Assembly: GCF_000745485.1 (NCBI RefSeq)
Contig: NZ_KN050694.1
Coordinates: 407,470 to 471,469, forward strand
Length of the DNA: 64,000 nucleotides
Source: Methanobacterium veterum
GTDB lineage: Archaea > Methanobacteriota > Methanobacteria > Methanobacteriales > Methanobacteriaceae
Direction: 5' to 3'
A program made the position numbers and the translations under genes. This document shows, piece after piece, positions 21,956 to 33,261 of this stretch. How positions within the stretch are numbered: the first letter of the stretch is position 1; every line of letters starts with the position of its first letter. The notes under the pieces are model-generated. The model was not told the DNA's origin. It saw only the letters and a list, made by a program, of their open reading frames with translations, and did no database searches.

Positions 21956-22137
21956 TCAAATTTATTTAACAACAGTAAAATATCTTAATAATTTAAATAC
22001 AATCTCTTTTTAGTTGATTAATAAGCAAAGTAATTCAATACAAATTAGTTAAGCTTCTTATTATATATTTACCCGCCCAGTGGATTTAATATATAAATTA
22101 AAGTACAATAACAATATCCAATAATATAGTGAATAAA

Positions 22138-23205
22138 ATGTCAATTTTAATAACGGTAGGAATAGTTGCCAAAAATGAGGAAAAATATATAGGAGAAACC
22201 TTAAGAGGCATCATAAACCAGAGTTTTAGAAAATATGATGTATTTTCTAACTCCCAAAAATCGAAGATTTTTGAGGATATAGATACTTCATTAATTGAAA
22301 TAATTGTTGTAGACGGCAATTCTTCTGACAGAACACGTGAAGTTGCAGAAAATATTTTGAGCACATCAAATGTAAATTATAAAGTTTTAAATGAGAAAGA
22401 TTTCGGTTTCTACGGCCTGTGTTTTTCAAGAAATCTTGTAATTGATAATTCAAGCGAAACAACCAAATATATTGCTTATACAGATGCAGACTGCATTGTA
22501 GATAAAAACTGGCTTAAAATACTGTACCAGCATATCGAGAAAAGTGGAGATGATGTTGCAGGCGCCGGCGGTCCAAGACTAGTAGCCCCAACAAAAGATA
22601 AAAAAGAACTGGTAATAAACAATTTTTTAACCTCAAATATCGCATCTGGAGGAAATCCAGCTTTTTCTAAAAGAAATGTTGCATATTTAGACAGTATCCC
22701 CAACTACAATTCAATTTACAAAAAAGATATAATATCCAGATTTAGATATGACGACAGTCTAATCATCTCAGACGATAATGAATTGAATTTAAGGCTTAAA
22801 AAAGCAGGGTACAATTTTATTTATGCTGGAGATGCTGAAGTCTACCACCGCGAAACAAATTCAATAGTGGAATTTGGTAAAAATATGAGAAATTACGGCA
22901 TAAATATAACCAATACCATAAAGAAACATAGATTATTTAAAATTAAACCATTTATATCATTAATATTCGTATTATACCTTATTTTTTTAATACCCCTATA
23001 TTTAACCGCGGGATGGATTATTCTAATTCCATTTATACTCTATTTCTTATTTGCAGTAATGATATTTGCAGAAATTATTTGCAAAACAAAAACCATTTAC
23101 TCTTTGATAATTTTTGTCTTATTGCCAGTTCAGCATATCTCATATGCATATGGAATGATCTATAATTTCTTATTTGTTAGGCCCGTGCATAGAAACAGTA
23201 ATTAA
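22138..23205 (+). CDS. GT2 glycosyltransferase with C-terminal membrane segments
   Basis: 355 residues from ATG 22138 (GTG 22129 is in frame; the GTGA there better serves as its ribosome site). GT-A motifs: TVGIVAKNEEKYIGETLRGI, IIVVDGNSSDRTREV, TDADCIVDKNW and the late SDDNELNLRLKKAGYN. Three hydrophobic stretches (about 280-350) close the protein. Between NQS and EIIVVDG there are about 18 extra residues, and the DNA for these contains a perfect palindrome CAAAAATC-GAA-GATTTTTG (22255-22273) like those in the intergenic repeat at 4.6 kb. Confidence 0.88.
   Translation: MSILITVGIVAKNEEKYIGETLRGIINQSFRKYDVFSNSQKSKIFEDIDTSLIEIIVVDGNSSDRTREVAENILSTSNVNYKVLNEKDFGFYGLCFSRNLVIDNSSETTKYIAYTDADCIVDKNWLKILYQHIEKSGDDVAGAGGPRLVAPTKDKKELVINNFLTSNIASGGNPAFSKRNVAYLDSIPNYNSIYKKDIISRFRYDDSLIISDDNELNLRLKKAGYNFIYAGDAEVYHRETNSIVEFGKNMRNYGINITNTIKKHRLFKIKPFISLIFVLYLIFLIPLYLTAGWIILIPFILYFLFAVMIFAEIICKTKTIYSLIIFVLLPVQHISYAYGMIYNFLFVRPVHRNSN
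22255..22273. repeat. Palindrome within a coding sequence
   Basis: CAAAAATC, GAA, GATTTTTG: an 8-base perfect inverted repeat with a 3-base loop inside a GT2 gene, encoding part of NSQKSKIFED. It has the same core as the hairpins at 4556-4572 and 4648-4668. It coincides with residues that look inserted relative to the GT2 fold. Confidence 0.55.
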
Positions 23206-23416
23206 GTTTTAAAATATTCATTTAAAACTTATTTATATACTTTTAATTTAGTATAGGCTTCATTATATCCTATGAAGAATAATTTATAATTCATAATTTA
23301 TCATATGAAAAAATAATGGATTAAATATAAAATATACGTATGATAATATTTCATATCTTTAACTTCAAAGAAAATGAACTTAATAAAATAAAAAATACGC
23401 TAATAGAGGGAAACCT

Positions 23417-23695
23417 ATGGAAAGAATTTTTGAAGATGAAAATTTTGATGATGCCTATCAAAAGGTTATCAACTTAACTGGAGGGGTTATATCAATGAGA
23501 GAAAAGGAGCGGCTTGCCGAAATATTTGAAATAGAAAATTCATTGATAATTACAGTTGATTTCCTAAAAAGAGAGATATATGCCGAATTTATGGAAGACA
23601 ATCCCCAGAATTATGCCCTTATTAAAAAACAGTTAGCTGATTCAAAAAGGATAGTAGGGGATTTAAATTTAAAATTTATTGATATTTTTAACTGA
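23417..23695 (+). CDS. Small acidic protein of unknown function
   Basis: 92 residues, unrecognised. It is acidic and mostly helical in appearance, starting MERIFEDENFDDAYQKVINLTGG, with no signal peptide or membrane segment. GAGGGAAACCT just upstream of ATG is a plausible ribosome site. Flanked by glycosyltransferase and iron-sulfur protein genes with gaps of about 200-250 bases on each side, so probably its own transcript. Confidence 0.65.
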   Translation: MERIFEDENFDDAYQKVINLTGGVISMREKERLAEIFEIENSLIITVDFLKREIYAEFMEDNPQNYALIKKQLADSKRIVGDLNLKFIDIFN

Positions 23696-23949
23696 AAACG
23701 TAATTAGTCCCTACAAACTTATTAATTAAAAAAATCAGTGCCTTAATTGATTAAATAACACTGTTAAATAAAGTTTTTAAATCTAAAACATGTTTAAAAA
23801 AACAATTAAAATCTTTATCTTTACAATATTTTTTTGGTTCCATAATTATTTAATCAATGATCACCTAATGACTATACAATAACAAAAATATAATAATATC
23901 TCCATACTGATTTTATACCAAGATTAATGCTAAGAACATTGTGAGTAAA

Positions 23950-24624
23950 ATGATATACTTTAGAGGCTGCGTTGCAAGAGAAAAGCTTAATAACATAGCA
24001 GATGCCACAGAAAAAATACTAAAACAGGCAGGCATTGATTATAAAATATTAGAAAATGAAACCTGCTGTGGGTCCTTTTTACTTAGAACTGGATTTGCCC
24101 AGGATGCAAAAGAAGTAATGAAAAATACATTAAAAGAAATTGGAGAAGAAAAGATAATTACTTCATGTGCTGGCTGTTATAAGACCTTTAAAAAAGATTA
24201 TAAAGAGATCTTAGGTGTTGAACTGGATGTTATACATACCTCCCAACTTTTTAATGATTTAATTAAAAAAGGAGAAATTGAACCCCTATTTTTAGATAAA
24301 ACAGTTACATATCATGACCCATGCCATTTAGGCCGGCATCTTGAAGAATATGATGCTCCTCGAGAAATTCTAGATAATATTACCAATCTAGTTGAAATGG
24401 ATCGAAATAAGGAAAAATCAAGATGCTGCGGTGCAGGTGGAGGGGTTAGGGCTGCATTTCCAGAAATTACTGAAAATATAGCCAAAATGAGGATAAAAGA
24501 TGCAGAAGATGTTGAAGCTGAAATTCTTGTAACTTCATGCCCTTTTTGTATTTTAAATCTTAAATCTGTATCTAAAGATGATAAAAAGGTGCTTGATTTA
24601 TCGGAGATAATTATATTCAAATAA
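23950..24624 (+). CDS. CCG-domain iron-sulfur protein (LutA/HdrB-like)
   Basis: 224 residues from ATG 23950 (GTG 23941 is in frame; GTGA there may be the ribosome site). Two cysteine-rich CCG domains are complete. In numbering from GTG: Cys10, CC42-43, Cys76 and Cys79, then Cys128, CC162-163, Cys200 and Cys203. Such domains bind the noncubane 4Fe-4S cluster in HdrB and occur in LutA, GlpC and related oxidoreductase subunits. The next gene encodes a LUD/ferredoxin protein 34 bases on, so the two probably form a complex. The electron donor and substrate are unknown. Confidence 0.88.
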   Translation: MIYFRGCVAREKLNNIADATEKILKQAGIDYKILENETCCGSFLLRTGFAQDAKEVMKNTLKEIGEEKIITSCAGCYKTFKKDYKEILGVELDVIHTSQLFNDLIKKGEIEPLFLDKTVTYHDPCHLGRHLEEYDAPREILDNITNLVEMDRNKEKSRCCGAGGGVRAAFPEITENIAKMRIKDAEDVEAEILVTSCPFCILNLKSVSKDDKKVLDLSEIIIFK

Positions 24625-24658
24625 CTTTCATCATAATTTTAAAACTGGAGTTCTAGAA

Positions 24659-25870
24659 ATGGACGATGCCAAATTAGATGCAATGCGAAGATCATTTAAT
24701 ATAATTGAAACCAGAAAAAAGAAGCTTTTAAAAGATGAAAATGAACGCATAAGTAAGCTTCAAGAAAGAGTAAAAAAAATAAGGGAATACAGTATTGGAA
24801 ACCTTGAAGAACTCATAGAAACTGCAAAAAATAGATTTTTAGAAAATGGAATGGAAGTTATTTTTGCAGAAAACTCTCAAGTGGCCTTGGATGAAATTTA
24901 TAAACTAATTAAAGATGAACCCATTATAGCAAAATCTAAATCAAACAACGTAAATGAAATAGGGCTTTCTGCATTTCTAGGGAGCAAAGGAATAGAAATT
25001 GTTGAAACTGATCTTGGCGATAGAATAGTTCAAATGGATCCTGAAAGTTACGGCCCTTCTCACCCAATAGGTCCAGCTGCACATTTAGATATGGAAAAAA
25101 TAGCCCAAATTGCATCAAAAAAATTCGGTGTGGAAGTACAACCTGAACCTAAATCTATTTTAGATATATTTAAGGCAGATATTATAGAAAGGCTTACAAA
25201 TTGCAATGTGGGTATAACTGGAGCAAACAGTGTAGCTGCAGAAGACGGCGCATTAGTTATGGTCCATAACGAAGGTAATATCAGTTTAGTATCCATGAAA
25301 GATACCCATATAGTTGTAGTGGGAATTGATAAACTTGTAAGGACAGTAGAAGATGCAGTAAGTGTTGTAAAACTTGAAACAATATTTGCAACTGGGAAAA
25401 AAATCCCCGCATACATGAATGTCATCACATCACCCTCCAAAACAGCAGATATTGAACAGGTACTTTTGAAAGATATGTACGGTGCAAAACGAGTGATAGT
25501 GATTCTTCTAGATAACGGAAGGAGTGATGCACTCAAACAAAGTAAAGAATGTTTGTTATGTATTGGGTGCGGTAGTTGTATTGTTTCATGCCCAGTTTAT
25601 AATGTTACAGGGTCTGATTTTGGGTACAGAGGATATTTAGGTGGCAGAGGAATAGTTTTAAGTAATTTTATAACTGATAATAAAATATGTTTCGATTCAG
25701 GACTCTTTAAATGTACATTATGTGGCCTATGTACCCTTGAATGCCCAGTTAACATAAAGACAAATGAAATGATTGAAAAATTAAGGGAAATGTCAGTGCA
25801 ATCTGGAGTTTGTCCAGATGAGCATCATGGAACTAGTGAGAAGATCAAAAAACAGGGATCACCTTTTTAA
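24659..25870 (+). CDS. LUD domain protein with two 4Fe-4S sites (LutB-like)
   Basis: 403 residues. The N-terminal about 290 residues are a LUD domain (NCNVGITGANSVAAEDGALVM, HIVVVGIDKLV). This is followed by two ferredoxin-type sites: CLLCIGCGSCIVSCP (Cys298, 301, 304, 307, 311) and CTLCGLCTLECP (Cys352, 355, 358, 362). The arrangement matches LutB/YkgF of the bacterial lactate oxidase complex. With the upstream CCG protein it forms a LutA-LutB-like pair. No LutC or flavin dehydrogenase gene is next to it, so lactate is not assured as substrate. Confidence 0.88.
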   Translation: MDDAKLDAMRRSFNIIETRKKKLLKDENERISKLQERVKKIREYSIGNLEELIETAKNRFLENGMEVIFAENSQVALDEIYKLIKDEPIIAKSKSNNVNEIGLSAFLGSKGIEIVETDLGDRIVQMDPESYGPSHPIGPAAHLDMEKIAQIASKKFGVEVQPEPKSILDIFKADIIERLTNCNVGITGANSVAAEDGALVMVHNEGNISLVSMKDTHIVVVGIDKLVRTVEDAVSVVKLETIFATGKKIPAYMNVITSPSKTADIEQVLLKDMYGAKRVIVILLDNGRSDALKQSKECLLCIGCGSCIVSCPVYNVTGSDFGYRGYLGGRGIVLSNFITDNKICFDSGLFKCTLCGLCTLECPVNIKTNEMIEKLREMSVQSGVCPDEHHGTSEKIKKQGSPF

Positions 25871-26040
25871 ATATCAAAAAACACTTATGATATAAAAATT
25901 AATTCAATAAGAACTTAAATAGAAATTATATAAAGATATATATAATGTTCTAAAAAGTTATGATAAAATGGACATTTTATGATACTTAACCATAGAAATA
26001 ATATAAAAAATTGATTTGATTGAAAACGGAGGTATAAAAT

Positions 26041-26754
26041 TTGCTTCTCTTAATAAGCCCAATAAACACCGAAGAAGCACTTGAATCTATTGAAGGCGGT
26101 GCAGATATAGTCGATGTCAAAAATCCAAAAGAAGGTTCACTCGGCGCAAATTTTCCATGGGTCATTAAAAGTATAAGGGAAATGACACCCAAAGATACAC
26201 TTGTAAGCGCTACACTAGGCGATGTTCCATATAAACCAGGTACAGTATCACTTGCAGCCCTCGGTGCTGCAGTTTCTGGAGCAGATTACATCAAAGTAGG
26301 ATTATATGGTACAAAAAACTACGATGAAGCACTTGAAGTAATGAAAAATGTTGTAAAGACCGTAAGAGATTACAGAGAAGATGCAATAGTAGTTGCATCA
26401 GGATATGCAGATGCTCATCGAGTTGGCGCAGTTGATCCTATGGAAATACCAAAGGTAGCCGCAAGTGCAGGTGCAGATATCGCAATGGTAGATACTGCAG
26501 TTAAAGACGGGAAAACATTATTTGATTTTATGGATACTGAAAAATTAACTAAATTCAACGATGAAATTCACGATTACGGATTAAAATCAGCCCTTGCAGG
26601 CTCAGTAAAAAAAGATCAGCTTTTAACACTGCATCAAACAGGATGCGATGTAGTAGGTATAAGGGGAGCAGCATGCATCGGTGGAGATAGAAATTCAGGT
26701 AAGATTCACCGAAGTGCTGTAAGTGAATTGAAGAAGATGATAGAACAGTTTTAG
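26041..26754 (+). CDS. mfnB: (5-formylfuran-3-yl)methyl phosphate synthase
   Basis: Forms the furan precursor of methanofuran from two glyceraldehyde-3-phosphates. 237 residues. The start [19 protein letters not shown] and [16 protein letters not shown] (catalytic Lys27 of the TIM barrel) match MfnB closely, with ASGYADAHR further on. The start is TTG 26041 with GGAGG about 8 bases upstream and no nearer ATG. It stands alone before guaB. Confidence 0.95.
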   Translation: MLLLISPINTEEALESIEGGADIVDVKNPKEGSLGANFPWVIKSIREMTPKDTLVSATLGDVPYKPGTVSLAALGAAVSGADYIKVGLYGTKNYDEALEVMKNVVKTVRDYREDAIVVASGYADAHRVGAVDPMEIPKVAASAGADIAMVDTAVKDGKTLFDFMDTEKLTKFNDEIHDYGLKSALAGSVKKDQLLTLHQTGCDVVGIRGAACIGGDRNSGKIHRSAVSELKKMIEQF

Positions 26755-26939
26755 TTAATTAAAAAGCAAATATAAAAAACAAATTGTAGAATTCCTTAAG
26801 CAACTTACAATTTGTATTAAACCTTGATCCTATCCAATATTTACAAAACGTATTTTCCTTAAATTGCGTTTTGTTTAAAAATTTTCTAAGCATAACATCA
26901 AAACCAAGTTTTGATGATAACTATTTCATTAAAGATTAA
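26755..26939 (+). promoter_or_regulatory. Three-hairpin leader before guaB
   Basis: Three separate perfect inverted repeats lie in series: ACAAATTGTA (26779-26788) with TACAATTTGT (26806-26815); ACAAAACG (26843-26850) with CGTTTTGT (26867-26874); and CATCAAAA (26896-26903) with TTTTGATG (26909-26916). The first may end the mfnB transcript; the last is 35 bases before the guaB start. No known riboswitch class is recognised. Confidence 0.45.
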
Positions 26940-28470
<1,531 letters not shown>

Positions 28471-28497
28471 TATCTAATTTTAAATGAGGTTCATTTT

Positions 28498-29091
28498 ATG
28501 AAATCCATTATAATTCTGTGTGGCGGTAGAAGCCGTAGAATGGGAAAAGATAAAGGTTCACTTGTTTTAAATGGTAAACCAATGCTCATGCATGTTTTAG
28601 ATACTATTAAAGGTATTGTTGATGAAATTGTGCTGGTTTTAAGGGATCAGGAACAAATTGATAAATATAAACCTATTTTAAAAGACATAGATATGTCAAT
28701 TAAGATTGTTACAGACGAAACTAAAGATCAAGGGCCCCTTGTTGGAATTTTAACCGGACTTTCATATATTAATTCAGAATATGGTCAAATTTTACCGTGT
28801 GATTCTCCCTTTATTTCTAAACCATTTATTTTAAAGATGTTTGAGATTGCAGAATCTAAAAAATTTGATGCAGTTGTCCCAATATGGGATGATGGACATA
28901 TTGAGCCACTGCATTCTATTTATAAAAAAGATGCAGTAGACATAGGCAGAAATCTGGTTAAAAAAGAACAATACCACGTAAAGTCACTTATTGATAACTT
29001 AAATGTCAAATATGTTGATGTTGAGGAACTTGATGAGAGCACAATGAGTTTCAGGAATTTAAATACTATTAAAGACTTTGAATGCATATGA
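28498..29091 (+). CDS. mobA: MobA-like nucleotidyltransferase
   Basis: 197 residues. Begins SIIILCGGRSRRMGKDKGSLVLNGKPM, the NTP-binding loop of molybdopterin guanylyltransferase, then LPCDSPFISK with the metal-binding aspartate and IEPLHSIYKK. Predicted to attach GMP to molybdopterin for formylmethanofuran or formate dehydrogenase. Other members of the family act on other cofactors (such as CofC), but the MGKDKG loop favours MobA. Ribosome site GAGG about 9 bases upstream. Confidence 0.88.
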   Translation: MKSIIILCGGRSRRMGKDKGSLVLNGKPMLMHVLDTIKGIVDEIVLVLRDQEQIDKYKPILKDIDMSIKIVTDETKDQGPLVGILTGLSYINSEYGQILPCDSPFISKPFILKMFEIAESKKFDAVVPIWDDGHIEPLHSIYKKDAVDIGRNLVKKEQYHVKSLIDNLNVKYVDVEELDESTMSFRNLNTIKDFECI

Positions 29092-29161
29092 ATTCCCTGA
29101 CTTCAATTTTCATCAATAACATACTCTTTAACAGGTTTGTACAAATATAATTCTAAATTAA

Positions 29162-30556
29162 TTATAATTTAGTTTTTTGAGTTTTAAGAGCTTTTGAACC
29201 AGGTATTTCTTTGATAATTTTTATATTGTTATTATTTATGGCCCCAATACCTTTATAACTGAACCCAATGTTTTTTAATTTCTCAGGGGCAAAAATTCGT
29301 CTCCCATCAATTAAAATAGGTATTTTCATCAAATTTTTTGCTCTTTCAAAGTCAATTGATTCAAACTCATCATGACATGTCATGAGTACCATTGCATCTG
29401 CATTTTCAAGTGCATTATACAAATCGGTTTCTAGAACACCATATTCTCCAGTGTCTCCAATGTAAGGATCAACAACAACCACATCAGCACCCTTCCACTT
29501 CAAATGTTTAATTAAAGTTAGTGCAGGGGATTCTCTTGCATCTCCAACATTTTCCTTATATGAAAAACCTAGAATTACAATTTTAGAATTCTTAACTGAC
29601 TTTTCATGTTCATTTAATGCATCCTGAATCAAATTTAAGGTATGAACAGGCATATTATCGTTAATTGTCCTTCCAGCAGCTATAACTTTGGAATGATATC
29701 CTAATTCCTTTGCCTTTTTAACCAGATAATAAGGATCAACAGGCAAACAATGGCCTCCTACCCCACAACCTGGATAATAAACATTAAAATTCCATTTAGT
29801 TTGTGCACCATCAATTACATCCATTATATCAATATTTAAACGTTCAAATATCATTGCAAGTTCATTCATCAAAGCTATATTTAAATCCCTCTGGGTATTT
29901 TCAATTACTTTGGCAGCTTCTGCAGTCCTGATGTTCCTTAAAACATTAACTTCTTCTTTTATTATAATCTGGTACAACTCTCTTGTTATTTCAGCCCACT
30001 CAGGTGTTATTCCCCCTACTACTCTTGCAACGTTTTCAATACTGTGTTTTTCATCCCCAGGATTATACCTCTCAGGGCAATATGCCAGTCCAAAATCTAA
30101 TCCTGCTTTTAATCCAGATCTTTCTAAAATAGGCTGTAAGACCTCTTCTGTAACACCAGGATAAACAGTAGATTCTAAAATAACTAGTTTATCAGTACCC
30201 AATCCCTTAGCAATTTCTCCTCCAGAAGATATAATTGGAGTGAGATCTGGCTCCTTAAATTCATCCACAGGAGTAGGCACAATAGATATAATTATATCCG
30301 ATACTTCAGTTGCCCACTTTAAATCAGATGTAGCGCACAATTTCTTATCATTTATAACTTTTGAGAGCTTATGATCAAGCTTAAGTTCCCCAATAGTAGA
30401 TATGCCCCTATTTATCAGGTTTATTTTTTCCTCATTTCTTGCAACGCCAATTACATCAAATCCTTTTTGTGCAAAGAAAATTGCTGTTGGCAGACCTACA
30501 TAACCAAGGCCCACTATACAAATTTTTGCACTTCGGGTTTTAATTTTCTCAAACAT
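29162..30556 (-). CDS. UDP-sugar 6-dehydrogenase, WecC/UDP-N-acetylmannosaminuronate type
   Basis: Four-electron oxidation of a UDP-sugar to the uronate. 464 residues from ATG 30556, with AGGTG upstream; a GTG four codons earlier is in frame. The NAD-binding loop IVGLGYVGLPTAIFFAQKG is near the start, and the central NTQRDLNIALMNE and catalytic CGVGGHCLPVDPYYL are present. The C-terminal UDP-binding domain holds SYKENVGDARESPALTL. These residues fit WecC/TuaD-type enzymes acting on UDP-ManNAc or UDP-GlcNAc. It diverges from the epimerase gene of cluster B. Confidence 0.93.
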   Translation of the reverse strand: MFEKIKTRSAKICIVGLGYVGLPTAIFFAQKGFDVIGVARNEEKINLINRGISTIGELKLDHKLSKVINDKKLCATSDLKWATEVSDIIISIVPTPVDEFKEPDLTPIISSGGEIAKGLGTDKLVILESTVYPGVTEEVLQPILERSGLKAGLDFGLAYCPERYNPGDEKHSIENVARVVGGITPEWAEITRELYQIIIKEEVNVLRNIRTAEAAKVIENTQRDLNIALMNELAMIFERLNIDIMDVIDGAQTKWNFNVYYPGCGVGGHCLPVDPYYLVKKAKELGYHSKVIAAGRTINDNMPVHTLNLIQDALNEHEKSVKNSKIVILGFSYKENVGDARESPALTLIKHLKWKGADVVVVDPYIGDTGEYGVLETDLYNALENADAMVLMTCHDEFESIDFERAKNLMKIPILIDGRRIFAPEKLKNIGFSYKGIGAINNNNIKIIKEIPGSKALKTQKTKL

Positions 30557-30784
30557 TTTGTTATACACCTAATTCACCATGCCAAACGAATAATATAAAT
30601 ATATTAAATGATATTAAATAATATCTAAGTAATTACTTAATAACATTATTAAGTAATTACATACTAATATTAATTTGTTGGTATTTATAAATTATCCCTA
30701 AACTTTTTAAAAAATATGCGATATTGCCTCTTAAAATCAATTAAATAAAAATTTAAATAAATATCACCTCAGGAGATAGAGAAA

Positions 30785-31717
30785 ATTAAGAATAAACAAG
30801 TAGCAGTTACCGGCGGGCTTGGATTTATTGGATCTAATCTAGTTGAAGAATTATATCAAGATAATAAAGTAGTAATTATTGATAATCAGTCAACAGGAAA
30901 AATAGAAAACATTAATCATCTTGATCAGTCCAACATTAAAATTAATTTAGGAGATATCAATTCTATCAATCTTAATGAAATTTTTGAGGGTTGTGAATAT
31001 GTTTTTCATCAAGCAGCTGTTCCAAGTGTACCAAGGAGCATAAATGATCCATTAAATTCTAATAAGGCGAATATTACCGGTACTTTAAAAGTTTTAATTG
31101 CTGCTTGTGAGCTTGATATTAAAAAAGTTGTTTTCGCATCTTCATCTTCAGTTTATGGAGATACTCCAGAGTTACCTAAAATTGAAACCATGCAAGTCAG
31201 CCCTAAATCACCTTATGCAGTTACTAAAGCTACATGTGAACAATATTGTAATATTTTTAAAGAAATATATGGCCTTCAAACAATCTCTTTAAGGTATTTT
31301 AATGTTTTCGGCCCCAGACAGGATCCATATTCACAGTATGCCGCGGTAATTCCCAAATTTATAACTTCCATCCTTAAAGAAGAACATCCAATAGTTTACG
31401 GTGATGGGCTGCAAAGCAGAGACTTTACTTTTATTAAAAATATTGTAAATGCCAATATTCTGGCTGCTGAATCTAATAAAACGGGAATTTTCAATATTGC
31501 GCGTGGTAAACAAATAAAACTCAATGAACTTATTTTTATGATAAATAAATTAACTGGTAAAAAAATTGACCCAAAATATGTTGATCCACGACCTGGAGAC
31601 ATAAAACATTCACTTGCAGATATATCTAAAGCAAAATCATTTGGATATGAACCTAAAGACAATTTTAAGGATGGATTAGAAAAAACCATCAACTTTTTTA
31701 GAAGTAATCATCATTAA
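30785..31717 (+). CDS. NAD-dependent UDP-sugar epimerase starting at ATT
   Basis: 310 residues, extended SDR fold. The frame opens after TAA at 30758-30760 and reads ATA TCA CCT CAG GAG ATA GAG AAA ATT AAG AAT. It contains no ATG, GTG or TTG before the Rossmann motif [17 protein letters not shown] (30772-30775) lies 9 bases before ATT 30785, the position where homologues begin. Catalytic region: SSSSVYGD and [13 protein letters not shown] (Tyr-x3-Lys). [20 protein letters not shown] fits UDP-glucose or UDP-GlcNAc 4-epimerases. The next in-frame ATG (31190) would drop the NAD site. Supplies sugars to cluster B. Confidence 0.85.
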   Translation: MKNKQVAVTGGLGFIGSNLVEELYQDNKVVIIDNQSTGKIENINHLDQSNIKINLGDINSINLNEIFEGCEYVFHQAAVPSVPRSINDPLNSNKANITGTLKVLIAACELDIKKVVFASSSSVYGDTPELPKIETMQVSPKSPYAVTKATCEQYCNIFKEIYGLQTISLRYFNVFGPRQDPYSQYAAVIPKFITSILKEEHPIVYGDGLQSRDFTFIKNIVNANILAAESNKTGIFNIARGKQIKLNELIFMINKLTGKKIDPKYVDPRPGDIKHSLADISKAKSFGYEPKDNFKDGLEKTINFFRSNHH

Positions 31718-31832
31718 ATTAGAAAAATTTAAAAATAAGTCATTATTAAGCAGTTAAATTGTAAAAAACGAATTTACAGCCATAATTCATAAAAAAAATA
31801 TAATTAGGTTAAAATAGATTTTTGGTAAAAAA

Positions 31833-33257
31833 ATGAACGGCACACAGAAATTAGCTAAAAATACTGTAATATTATTTATTTCTCAGTTTATAGGTTATGT
31901 TTTAGGATTTTTCTATATAATGTACAGTGCCAGATATTTAGGGGCCGAAAATTTTGGAATATTATCCTCTGCAATTGCACTTACTGGAATATTTGGAGTA
32001 TTTATGGATTTAGGACTTAGTACATTCACTACACGTGAAGTTTCAAAGGATAAAAAACTAGCAGGCAAATTTTTAGGCAATACTATCTTAATCAGGTCTA
32101 TTTTATCTTCATTTATTTTTTTAATCATTGTAATATTTGTAAATATATTACCTTATCCCCCCATTGTAAAAAATATAATTTATATAATTGCATTATCCAC
32201 AGTTTTTGCAGTAGCAGCAGATATCTTTAATTCAATCTTTCAGTCCTACGAAAAAATGGAATTTAGAGCTATTGGTCAAATATTAAACAATTTTTTTCTA
32301 CTTGCTGGTGCTTTAATCGCTATAACATTTAAATTTGATATAACCGGCTTTGCCATTGTTTATCTTATCGCTAATTTGCTTTTCCTAATCTACTCTGCAG
32401 CAGCATGTATAAGAAAATTTATACTGCCCAAAATTGAAATTGACCTTTATTTTTGGAAGTGGGCTTTATTAGAATCTCTGCCAATATCATTTGCCATATT
32501 ATTTTCTATAATAGTATTTAGAATTGATACTGTTATACTTTCACTTATTAAAGGGAACATGGCAGTCGGTTATTATAACGCTTCATATAAGTTAATTGAA
32601 GCACTAATGGTGGTACCAATAGTTTTTTCCACAGCAATATACCCCGTTTTTTCTAAATTACATGTTTATTCCAAGGATTCTTTGAGCTTTTCATACAACA
32701 AATCTCTTAAATATCTGATTATATTGGGATTACCAATAGCAGCAGGAAGCGTAGCACTCTCAGATCAAATAATTTTGCTGATTTATGGGGCAGGATTTAT
32801 ACAATCAAGTACTGCTTTAAAAATTCTTATCTGGGCCATACCCATTATTTATTTGACTTACCTATTCAGGATCTTATTGATATCTGTAAATAAACAAAAA
32901 TTACTGCTTATAATCCTTTCAATATGTATGATTTTCAATATAACAACAAATGTCATATTTATTCCTTATTTCAGTTATTTAGGATCATCCCTTGCCACAG
33001 TTTTAACAGAATTTTTATCGCTGGTATTAAGTGTTTATTTTATTTCAAAAAATATCTGTAAAATAGAAGTTAAAACAATTGCAATCAAACCAGTAATTGC
33101 AAGCTTCTTTGTTTTTTTAGTGGCAAATTACTTTAAAAATAACCTTTTAATTGCCATATTATTATCTACACTGATTTATTTTGGAATTTTATTTGCTATG
33201 AAGACCTTTTCAGAAAGTGATCTGATAATTTTTAAAAGGATATTCAACAGGGAGTAA
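31833..33257 (+). CDS. Wzx-type polysaccharide flippase
   Basis: 474 residues with about 12-14 membrane segments. Starts KLAKNTVILFISQFIGYVLGFFY, then YLGAENFGILSSAIALTGIFG and LGLSTFTTREVSKDKK, paralogous to the flippase at 19069-20505. Moves the lipid-linked glycan of cluster B across the membrane. Its stop lies 4 bases before the asnB start codon, and the ribosome site of asnB is inside its end, so the genes are coupled. Confidence 0.92.
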   Translation: MNGTQKLAKNTVILFISQFIGYVLGFFYIMYSARYLGAENFGILSSAIALTGIFGVFMDLGLSTFTTREVSKDKKLAGKFLGNTILIRSILSSFIFLIIVIFVNILPYPPIVKNIIYIIALSTVFAVAADIFNSIFQSYEKMEFRAIGQILNNFFLLAGALIAITFKFDITGFAIVYLIANLLFLIYSAAACIRKFILPKIEIDLYFWKWALLESLPISFAILFSIIVFRIDTVILSLIKGNMAVGYYNASYKLIEALMVVPIVFSTAIYPVFSKLHVYSKDSLSFSYNKSLKYLIILGLPIAAGSVALSDQIILLIYGAGFIQSSTALKILIWAIPIIYLTYLFRILLISVNKQKLLLIILSICMIFNITTNVIFIPYFSYLGSSLATVLTEFLSLVLSVYFISKNICKIEVKTIAIKPVIASFFVFLVANYFKNNLLIAILLSTLIYFGILFAMKTFSESDLIIFKRIFNRE

Positions 33258-33261
33258 TAGA

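Noticed and set aside
23245..23270. CTTCAT/ATGAAG inverted repeat after the GT2 gene at 22138
   Set aside because: Only 6 AT-rich pairs and no T-tract, so too weak to call a terminator.
25060..25536. Long minus-strand frame opposite the LUD protein gene
   Set aside because: It mirrors the real gene in antisense phase and has no recognised domain or start signals.
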